Assembly: GCF_003473295.1 (NCBI RefSeq) | Contig: NZ_QRMP01000004.1 | Location: forward strand, 3,308 to 67,307 | Direction of reading: 5' to 3' | Length of the DNA: 64,000 bases | Source of the DNA: Parabacteroides sp. AM08-6 | Lineage (GTDB): Bacteria; Bacteroidota; Bacteroidia; Bacteroidales; Tannerellaceae | In this document: positions 47,703 through 56,300 of the stretch, one piece after another | Position numbering within the stretch: the stretch's first letter is position 1 | Layout: the number at the start of each line of letters is the position of its first letter | The notes under the pieces: model-generated | What the model saw: the letters and a program-made list of their open reading frames with translations, nothing else | Told to the model about the DNA's origin: nothing | The model's database searches: none | Translations under genes and position numbers: made by a program

Positions 47703-49202
47703 ATGCAAAGAGAGTTATTATCCATAAAGAAAACTGTCCTGGCCGCTGTGGCTTGTCTGGGGCTTTCGGTCGTCCCTGCGTACGGACAGCTCTCGCTGAC
47801 TATAGAGAAGGCGATGGATATAGCGGAGGAGAATAGTCCGACTCTACGCCGCTCACACATGAATCTGGACCGTTATCAGGAGAATTTGATCGCGCAGCGG
47901 GCTTCGCTCAAATCGAAGTTCTCGCTCAACCTCAATCCGGTGGATTATAATAAGAACCGTAGGTTCGATAACCGTTTGTCGCAATGGTATACCAATGAGA
48001 CATTCAGTTCCAGCGGAACTTTCCAGGTAGACCAACCAATCTTGTGGACAGACGGTGTCCTTTCTTTGATAAACCGCTTTGGGTGGCAGGATAATAAATC
48101 GGATATCGACGGGGTTAAAAACAACAATAAAGCTTTTAGCAACGACTTGTATCTTCAATTGAGCCAGCCGGTTTTCACGTACAACAAACGGAAAATGGAA
48201 CTGAAGCAAATTGAATATGATTACGAAAATGCCAATATCAGTTATGCTTTGCAACGGCTGAACACGGAGAAGAATATCACCCAACAGTTCTATGCCGTTT
48301 ATATGGCTCAAAGCCAGCTGGCAATCCGCAAGGACGAATTGACCAATGCCCAGCAAAGTTATGATATCATCAAGAATAAGGTGGAGGCCGACTTGGCTGC
48401 CAGAGACGAATTGTTTCAGGCTGAAGTGAACTTGGCAACCGCCCGTTCGTCGGTGGAAGAACAATTGGTTTCCCTCGAAAATGCGAAAGACCAGCTCAAA
48501 CAAACTCTGGGAATGCCCTTGAGCGATGACATTATGGTCTTTGCCGAAATACATATCGAAGCAGTTGATGTGAATTTGGAAAAAGCGATACAACATGGTT
48601 TGGAGTCGCGACTCGAGCTTCGTCAACGGGAGATTGAGAGTAAGGAACTGGCGTTCGAGATGATTAGGACCAAGGCCCTGAATGAATTTAAGGGGGATGT
48701 TGCCCTCTCGTTCGGTTTGATAGGGGATAACCATCGTTTGGGAGATATCTATCAGACTCCGACACAGAACCCCCGTGTTGCTATCAGCTTTACCGTACCT
48801 ATCTTCGACTGGGGAGAAAAGAAAGCCCGTATTAAGGCACAGAAAGTAGCCCAGAAGATTAACGAACTGGATTTCCAGGAGGATAAAGTCAGTATCGAAT
48901 TGAATATCCGCCAGACTTGGCGTAACCTGGAGAATCTGCTTACACAAATCAAGATAGCTGAACAGAATGTGGAGAACGCCCAGCGTACCTACGACCTGAA
49001 CCTGACGCGCTATCGTGAGGGAGATATTACCGGTATGGATATGAACCAGTTCCAGACACAGCTCTCAAGCAAGAAGATTTCCTATACACAGACATTAATT
49101 AACTATAAGATAGAATTGTTGAACCTCAAAATACTTTCCCTCTACGACTTTGAGCGTGATGTAGCCATTGTTCCGATGGAAGATTTAGTAAATAAAAAAT
49201 AA
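47703..49202 (+). CDS. TolC-family outer-membrane efflux protein
   Basis: A 499-residue protein with a signal peptide ending near VVPAYGQ. Two OEP repeats of long alpha-helical hairpins are seen (ENSPTLRRSHMNLDRYQENL, KARIKAQKVAQKINELDFQE, NARRTYDLNLTRYREG-type segment NAQRTYDLNLTRYREGDITG). It supplies the outer-membrane duct. It lies 19 bases after the permease gene and 6 before the fusion-protein gene. The large minus-strand open frame over it has no coding character. Confidence 0.9.
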   Translation: MQRELLSIKKTVLAAVACLGLSVVPAYGQLSLTIEKAMDIAEENSPTLRRSHMNLDRYQENLIAQRASLKSKFSLNLNPVDYNKNRRFDNRLSQWYTNETFSSSGTFQVDQPILWTDGVLSLINRFGWQDNKSDIDGVKNNNKAFSNDLYLQLSQPVFTYNKRKMELKQIEYDYENANISYALQRLNTEKNITQQFYAVYMAQSQLAIRKDELTNAQQSYDIIKNKVEADLAARDELFQAEVNLATARSSVEEQLVSLENAKDQLKQTLGMPLSDDIMVFAEIHIEAVDVNLEKAIQHGLESRLELRQREIESKELAFEMIRTKALNEFKGDVALSFGLIGDNHRLGDIYQTPTQNPRVAISFTVPIFDWGEKKARIKAQKVAQKINELDFQEDKVSIELNIRQTWRNLENLLTQIKIAEQNVENAQRTYDLNLTRYREGDITGMDMNQFQTQLSSKKISYTQTLINYKIELLNLKILSLYDFERDVAIVPMEDLVNKK

Positions 49203-49208
49203 GCAGAC

Positions 49209-50270
49209 ATGAAATACTACAGTACAACTTTCGTATCCCTTTTCCTGCTTGCTCTGGTGGCTACTTCTTGTAACAATCAGCCGCAGAATACGCAGAATGA
49301 TATCGCTACTCCGGTATCTGTCGTGGAACTGAAGAAAGGTTCCATCAGTAAGTTAATTAACACTACCGGTACAGCCATGCCTACTTATGGCGTGGACCTG
49401 ACTTCCGGTATGGCTGGTCTTTACAAGCTCCAAACCAACCCGCGTACGGGAAAACCGTTTAAGCTGGGTGATAAAGTCAGTAAAGGACAGCTTATCGTCC
49501 GTCTGGAGGATAAAGAATATGAAAATGGTATCGCTCTCGATGCCAAGGAGCTAAGTTTCGAAATTGCCGAACAGGAGCAAAGCAAGCAGAAAGCTCTTTA
49601 TGAAAAAGGAGGAGTGACGCTCAGCGAAATGCGTAATACGGAGGTGAAGGTAACGAATGCCCGTTACGATGTAGAGAATGGAAAGCTCAATCTGGAGAAG
49701 ATGAACGTAACCGCTCCCTTCGACGGAGTAATCGTCGACCTGCCTCACTATACACCCGATGTACGGGTGGAACAGGGAAAGGCTATCGTCAGCCTGATGG
49801 ATTATTCCCGGATGTATATGGATATCAACCTGCCCGAAAGTGCTATCAGCTATGTGGATGCGGGACAGCCTGTTTACATTACTCACTATACACTGCCGGA
49901 AGATACGGTAAGTGGAAATATCAGCGAACTTTCTCCGGCCATCAGTACCGAGACTCGTACGTTTAAAGGTAAGATACAAATACAGAACGATGCCCTCAAG
50001 CTTCGTCCGGGTATGTTTGTCAAAGCCGATATCGTAGTGGATAAGGCCGAAAGCGCCATTATCATCCCGAAAGAGGTTATCCAAACCAACCGTCGCCGTA
50101 AGTATGTCTATATCGTAGAAAAGAATACGGCTATCCTGCGTGAAATCGTAACCGGTCTGGAAGACGAACGGAACGTCCAGGTAGTACAGGGGCTTAACGA
50201 AAACGATAATCTGGTAGTGAGAGGTTTCGAAACCCTGAAGGAAAACAGTAAGGTGAAAGTACAGAAGTAA
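49209..50270 (+). CDS. Efflux RND periplasmic adaptor (membrane-fusion protein)
   Basis: A 353-residue lipoprotein (lipobox in LVATSCNN). It has the biotinyl-lipoyl half-motifs around GDKVSKGQLIVRLEDKEY and MNVTAPFDGVIVDLPHYTPD, a short alpha hairpin between them, and the beta-barrel and membrane-proximal domains (RPGMFVKADIVVDKAESAII). It links the inner-membrane pump(s) to the TolC-like duct. It is 6 bases from the genes on both sides. Confidence 0.92.
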   Translation: MKYYSTTFVSLFLLALVATSCNNQPQNTQNDIATPVSVVELKKGSISKLINTTGTAMPTYGVDLTSGMAGLYKLQTNPRTGKPFKLGDKVSKGQLIVRLEDKEYENGIALDAKELSFEIAEQEQSKQKALYEKGGVTLSEMRNTEVKVTNARYDVENGKLNLEKMNVTAPFDGVIVDLPHYTPDVRVEQGKAIVSLMDYSRMYMDINLPESAISYVDAGQPVYITHYTLPEDTVSGNISELSPAISTETRTFKGKIQIQNDALKLRPGMFVKADIVVDKAESAIIIPKEVIQTNRRRKYVYIVEKNTAILREIVTGLEDERNVQVVQGLNENDNLVVRGFETLKENSKVKVQK

Positions 50271-50276
50271 GAGAAT

Positions 50277-53200
50277 ATGAAGAACATTATTAAATTCGCG
50301 GTAAGCAATCCCGTCACCATCTGCATGGTGGTACTGGCTATCCTGCTTCTGGGCAAGATATCCTACGACCAGCTGAGCGTAGACTTGCTTCCCGACCTCA
50401 ATAATCCTCGTCTCTTTATCGAGCTGAAGGCCGGCGAACGTCCGCCGGAGGAGATAGAGAAACAGTTCGTCAAGAACATAGAGTCTCTGGCTATCCGCCA
50501 AAGCGATGTTACGCAGGTTTCTTCCGTTATCAAGGCTGGTTCTGCCCGTATCACGGTAGAATATAGCTGGACGAAAGATATGGACGAAGCTTTCCTTGAC
50601 TTGCAAAAGGCTATGAGTCCGCTCTCTCAGAATAATGATATTACCGAGTTGAAGATTACGCAGCACGACCCCAACCAATCGCCGGTTGTACTGGTAGGTC
50701 TTTCACACATGAACATAACCGATATGGCCGAACTGCGGAAGGTGGCCGAAAGCTATATCCGCAACGAACTGATACGCCTTGAAGGGGTGGCGGACGTGAC
50801 CCTTTCGGGTGATGAAGTCAGTACCCTGACCATTCGTACCGACCCTTATAAGCTGGAAGCTTTCAAACTGACGATAAATGATATATCATCGAGAGTGGAA
50901 GCAAACAACCAAAGTATTTCCGGCGGTCGTGTCAGTGAACTGGGTCTACAATATCTGGTAAAAAGTTCCAGCCTGTTTTCTTCGGAACGCGACTTTGAGA
51001 ATTTGATAGTCGGCTATAAAGCCATTGAAGCTCAAAATACTTCAGCCTCGTCCGGTTCTACGGCTACAGGCACTGTTTCCGATGGAAATAAAGCACCCAT
51101 CTTCCTGAAAGAAGTTGCAAGTGTGCAGTTTGAGAACGCCCGTCCCGAGAACATTGTCCGTATCAACGGCGAACGCAGCATCGGGCTGTCCGTTTATAAA
51201 GAAATGCGTTTCAACACGGTGAAGGTAGTCGATGCCGTCACCCGCCAGTTGGGAATTATAGAACAAGCGCTTCCGGGTTATCGCTTCCAAGTGATTACCA
51301 ACCAGGGAACATTCATTAAGAACGCGATAGGAGAGGTGAAGGACAGTGCCGTACTCGGTATCATCCTGGCCGTTATCATCCTTTTCGTTTTCCTGCGGCG
51401 CTTCGGAACAACGTTGATTGTGAGTATGGCGATACCTATTTCTATCGTGGCTACTTTCAACTTGATGTTCTTCAATCATCTGACATTGAATATTATGACA
51501 CTGGGAGGGCTGGCCTTGGGAGCCGGTATGCTGGTGGATAATGCCATTGTGGTAATCGAGAGTATTTTCCGTAATCAGGAAAAAGGAATGTCCGTCAAGG
51601 AGGCGGCTATCACGGGAACTTCCGAAGTTGCCGGGGCTGTTATCGCCTCTACATTGACTACCGTTGTGGTATTCCTGCCTATCGTTTACCTGCATGGAGC
51701 TTCGGGCGAATTATTTAAGGACCAGGCATGGACGGTTACCTTCTCATTGGTTTCCTCTTTGTTTGTTGCCATATTGGTTATCCCGATGTTGTACGACCGG
51801 ATTGCCGGACGTAAGAAAGAAGCTCTCCAGGAGGTGAAATCTATCCAGATGAAAGGTTATAGCAAGCTGCTTCGCAAACTTCTGGAATACCGTTGGGGAG
51901 TCATTAGCGCAGCTGTCTTATTGATAGTGGTGGCCGGTCTGCTCACTCCTTTCATCGGAACTGAATTTATGCCGAAGGCGGAGAGTAAAACATTCTCGGC
52001 CGTTGTTCGCTTGCCGGAAGGTACACGTTTGGAACGTACCGCCTCGGCTATCGATGGGTTGGAAAGTCTGTTACGGACGATATCCGGCGATTCGCTTTGT
52101 ACGGTCTACAGCCATGTAGGTCCCGGAAGCGGTTCGGAAAACGATATATTCGAAGGTGAAAATACGGCTGTTATGAAAGTCATCCTTTCTCCTTCCTGTC
52201 CGATTTCTCCGGACGAAGTGATGGCCCGTTTCGTACAGGCTACCGAAGAAACCGAAGGGCTGGATATTACCCTGAAACAAGACGAAAATTCCCTGAGCAG
52301 CTTGTTGGGTAGCGAAGGTGCTCCCATCGTTGTCGAGGTGAAGGGAGAGGAACTGGATGAGATTGCCGTGCTGACCGAAGAGGTGAAAGGACGTATGATG
52401 ACTGTCAACGGACTTTACAACGTTCGTTCCTCCATTGAAGATGGTGCTCCCGAAGTCACGATTTCCCTCAACCGTACTGTAGCCGGTATTAATAATCTGA
52501 GTGTACAGACCGTTATCGACCAGCTCAAGCAACAATTGAGCGGACTCGAAACCGGTAAGATGGATTACCGCGGGGAGATGCGCGATATTCTGATAAAAGT
52601 ACCCGATATCACCCTGAAAGACCTTGGTATGCTGGTTATCAAGAACGGCGACCAGGAATTCCGTCTGCAGGAAGTGGCCGATATTATCCCCTCACAAGCG
52701 CCGAAAGAAATCTTCCGCCGCGGGCAAAACCGTATCAGTAAAGTTATGGCGGATATGGACGATAACCAGTCGCTGGACAAAATGGCGGCACAGATACGTT
52801 CCGCCGTCTCGGATATAGACCTGCCGAACAACTATTCCATTACCGTCACCGGTGAAGAAGAGAAGCGTCAGGAGTCGATGAACAGCCTGCTGTTCGCACT
52901 GGCTCTTTCGGTTATCCTGGTTTATATGGTGCTGGCTTCGCAGTTTGAATCACTGCTGCATCCTTTCACTATCCTGCTGACGATACCGCTGGCGGTGGTA
53001 GGGGCTGTCCTCCTGTTCTTCCTTACCGGGACAACCATCAATATGATGGGAGTAATCGGTATTGTGATGTTGGTCGGTATTGCGGTGAACAACTCGATTA
53101 TCCTGGTAGACCGTATTAACCAGTTGAAAACCGGTATGCCGTTGACCGATGCCATTGTGGAAGCCGGCCAGCAACGTATCCGTCCTATCTTGATGACAAC

Positions 53201-53384
53201 GCTGACAACTATCCTTGCCCTTCTCCCCATGACTATTAGTTTCGGTGAAGGCGCGTCGCTTCGTTCGCCGATGGCAATTGCCGTGATAGGCGGGCTGTTG
53301 ACCTCCACGTTAATGTCGCTTATGGTTATTCCATGCGTCTATTATGTATTGGAAAGGATAAAAACGAGGAAGAAAAGAATATGA
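50277..53384 (+). CDS. Efflux RND transporter permease
   Basis: A 1035-residue proton-driven pump with the standard plan of 12 membrane segments and two large periplasmic loops. The TM4 signature is GAGMLVDNAIVVIESIF, and TM10 has VGIAVNNSIILVDRI, i.e. the D-N / N-N variant rather than the DD/K triad of AcrB; this variant is common outside Enterobacteria. Its last four bases overlap the start of the RND-ABC fusion gene (ATGA), so the two pump subunits are translationally coupled and may form mixed trimers, as in MdtBC; inference. Confidence 0.93.
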   Translation: MKNIIKFAVSNPVTICMVVLAILLLGKISYDQLSVDLLPDLNNPRLFIELKAGERPPEEIEKQFVKNIESLAIRQSDVTQVSSVIKAGSARITVEYSWTKDMDEAFLDLQKAMSPLSQNNDITELKITQHDPNQSPVVLVGLSHMNITDMAELRKVAESYIRNELIRLEGVADVTLSGDEVSTLTIRTDPYKLEAFKLTINDISSRVEANNQSISGGRVSELGLQYLVKSSSLFSSERDFENLIVGYKAIEAQNTSASSGSTATGTVSDGNKAPIFLKEVASVQFENARPENIVRINGERSIGLSVYKEMRFNTVKVVDAVTRQLGIIEQALPGYRFQVITNQGTFIKNAIGEVKDSAVLGIILAVIILFVFLRRFGTTLIVSMAIPISIVATFNLMFFNHLTLNIMTLGGLALGAGMLVDNAIVVIESIFRNQEKGMSVKEAAITGTSEVAGAVIASTLTTVVVFLPIVYLHGASGELFKDQAWTVTFSLVSSLFVAILVIPMLYDRIAGRKKEALQEVKSIQMKGYSKLLRKLLEYRWGVISAAVLLIVVAGLLTPFIGTEFMPKAESKTFSAVVRLPEGTRLERTASAIDGLESLLRTISGDSLCTVYSHVGPGSGSENDIFEGENTAVMKVILSPSCPISPDEVMARFVQATEETEGLDITLKQDENSLSSLLGSEGAPIVVEVKGEELDEIAVLTEEVKGRMMTVNGLYNVRSSIEDGAPEVTISLNRTVAGINNLSVQTVIDQLKQQLSGLETGKMDYRGEMRDILIKVPDITLKDLGMLVIKNGDQEFRLQEVADIIPSQAPKEIFRRGQNRISKVMADMDDNQSLDKMAAQIRSAVSDIDLPNNYSITVTGEEEKRQESMNSLLFALALSVILVYMVLASQFESLLHPFTILLTIPLAVVGAVLLFFLTGTTINMMGVIGIVMLVGIAVNNSIILVDRINQLKTGMPLTDAIVEAGQQRIRPILMTTLTTILALLPMTISFGEGASLRSPMAIAVIGGLLTSTLMSLMVIPCVYYVLERIKTRKKRI

Positions 53385-56300
53385 ACTTTTTGCTACATAG
53401 AAAGATTGCGATTTGCATGCTGTTTGCAGCCCTTACCGGGTTGGGATACGTCTCCTACAAACAGTTACCGGTGGAACTGTTACCTAACGCAGAGCTACCG
53501 ATGCTCTTCGTACAGGTAAGTTCCACGCAGGACATGGACCCGGCTTATGTGGAGACGGAAGTCGTTATCCCGCTCGAAGGTGCTATCAGTACCATCGGTG
53601 GGGTAGAGAAGATACAATCCACTATCGACAGCCGTCAGTCCAATATACAGATTAACTTCAAGAGTACTGTCAACTTCAAGATAACCGCCCTGAAACTACA
53701 GGAGAAGATTAACGAGACGGCCCAGAGCCTGCCCGATAATTTTAGGGTGTCGGTACAGAAAGTCGATGTCTCCGCACTGGGTGGCGGTTTCATGTCGCTG
53801 CAAGTACGCGGCTCCGGAGGAACCGACCGTGTACGTCAGTTGGTGGAGAAGGAGATACGTGCCGACTTGGAGAATATCGATGGAATAGCTTCCGTCAACG
53901 TGTACGGCGGACGGGAAAAAGCCATCGAGGTACGTCTCAATACGGATGCTTGCGCTGCGCTGAACCTGACTCCTTCGAAGATAAGCAGCCTGCTTAACCA
54001 GAATACACAGGAGAAAGCCTTTGTGGGATATGCCGTCGAACCTGACGGACAACATTTCGTGCATGTCAATTCCTCCTATACCCAAGTCTCCGACCTGGAA
54101 AATATAGTAGTTGCTCCCGGTCCCATCCTGCTGAAAGATGTGGCCACTGTGTTCTTCGACCGTAAGGAAGAAACAAGCTATAGTCGTGTGAATGGCAAAG
54201 ACGCCGTTTCGGTTGCCTTGCAAGCTGATTCACAATCCAACCTGATAGACTTGTCGCATCGTACGCTTGCCGCTGTCGACCGTTTGAACGAACGTCTCGA
54301 ACCGCTCGACCTGGCCATTGTAGTGGAGAATAACCAAGCGGAAACGATGGAAGATAATATCGACCAGATAATCAATCTCGCCTTGGTAGGCGGTCTGTTG
54401 GCTATCCTGATTCTCTGGCTTTTCCTGAAGAACTTCCGGTTGGTATTTTTCATCGCCCTGTCTATTCCGATTTCGGTCTATACAGCCTTCAATTTCTTCT
54501 ACGCTTCCGGTATCTCTATCAATAGTCTGACACTGGTAGGAATGGCATTGGCGGTGGGGATGTTGCTGGACAACAGTGTCGTGGTACTCGAAAATATCTA
54601 CCGCCTCTCTGCCTCCGGCTGTACTCCCGAACGCTCCGTTACGCAAGGGACGAAAGAAGTCTGGCGTTCTATCCTGGCTGCTACGCTGACCACGATAACC
54701 GTCTTCCTTCCTTTTGTCTTTTCCGACAACTTCCTAGTTAAGTTGATGGGACATCATATCGGCGTTTCTATCATTTCCACCCTTTCCGTTTCTTTGCTGG
54801 TCGCTTTGCTGTTTATTCCGATGGCAACCTATACTATCCTGCGGAAACGGACACCCGACGAGATGGATGTTCCCCTTCCGCTTCAGTCAAAAGAACCGGA
54901 ACAGAAGGAAACAGGCCGTTGGGGAAAATGGAAAGCCTATTTGCGCGCCCATCTTGGAAAAGGAAAGGGAGACAGTGTATTCTACCAGAAAATAGGCGTT
55001 ACACAGCGCCCCGTGCAGGTATATCTTGTCTTCCTTAAGACTTGTATGCGTAACCCGGGTGTGACTATCTTCGGTGCTATCATTACGCTCTTCCTGACCC
55101 TGATACTTGCTCTGACGCTGAATATCCAGGAGATGAAAGATGTGGAGTCCGACCGTTTCAGTATCTACGTCACCATGCAAACCGGTAGTACGTTAGAGAA
55201 TACCGACCAGACGGTGAAAGTGATAGAAGAACGCCTCGCCGATTTCCCGGAGAAAGAAGAACTGATAAGCCGTATCCGGGAGGCAGATGCCGAACTGACA
55301 CTTGTCCTGAAAGAAGGTTATAATAAGATAGGCCATCGCAGTATTTCCGATATCAAGGCGGATGTGCAAGGCAAGCTCCGCGATATTAACGGAGCTGAGA
55401 TTTCTCTTTCCGATGCTTCCGGTGGAGGCCAGGGAGGGGCTATGGGGAATATGATGGCCGGCATGGGCTCTTTTATGCGTATGCTGGGTATCGGCGATAG
55501 CCGGGAACGAATTGTGATAAAAGGTTCCGATGTCGACCTGATGCAGCGTGTGGCGGAAGATTTCCGTTATTACCTGGACGAACAGGAGTTTATCCGGAAT
55601 ACATGGGTTTCCTACAATCGCCGTCAACCTGAGATATATCTGGGCTTCGACCCGATATTACTTACCTCCTTCGACATCTCACGTGGGAATATATCTGCCG
55701 GTCTTGCTTCGCTTAATCCGGAACTCTCGTCCGGTACTACTTTTAAGGTAGGGGAGGATACTTACGATATTGTAATCCGGAACGAGGAGCTGGAAGACGA
55801 AATGGAAGAGGATTTCACGTTGACTCCCGATACAGCATCTCTTCCTGCCGATAGTACTCAGGTCGGTCAACAACCTCCTCATGCCGAAGGTCATGTGGGA
55901 GATAAAGGAACTCCTCCCGCCGAAGGCCAGAAAGCAGAAGCGAAAACTCCTGCCGCAGAACATAAAGCCGGAGGAAGTACTGCTTCTGCCGAAAGACGTA
56001 GGCCCGCTGGTGGGGCTGCTCCCGCAGGAGGTCGCAGACCGGAAGGGGGTGCTGTTCCTGCAGGAAATCTTATGCCCGGAGCAACCGCTACTCCCGCTGT
56101 CCGTGCAGGTGGTGCAGGCAGAGGTAGAGCCGGCGGTGGAGGTGGTGAAGGCCGCAGGGGAAACAGAAGCGAGAATAGACGCAGACCTGACAGAAATCCT
56201 GCCGATAGCAGCAAGGTAAACAAAGATATGCCGGTTGCCGATAGCAGCAAAATGGCTGCGAACTTCTCCGGTACAGATAGTATGCAGGTGGATAGCGTCC

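Noticed and set aside
47853..50678. Long minus-strand open frames (364 and 375 codons) opposite the TolC and adaptor genes
   Set aside because: They lie wholly over genes with strong family matches on the plus strand, and their translations have no recognisable features.
53333..53380. Start of the RND-ABC fusion inside the preceding gene
   Set aside because: RND proteins begin with a short leader directly before TM1, as at 53381, and the ATGA overlap is a normal coupling arrangement.
55881..56219. Separate gene in the low-complexity part of the fusion (another plus-strand frame and long minus-strand frames)
   Set aside because: The GC-rich repeats give open frames by chance in several frames; the main frame continues unbroken on both sides.
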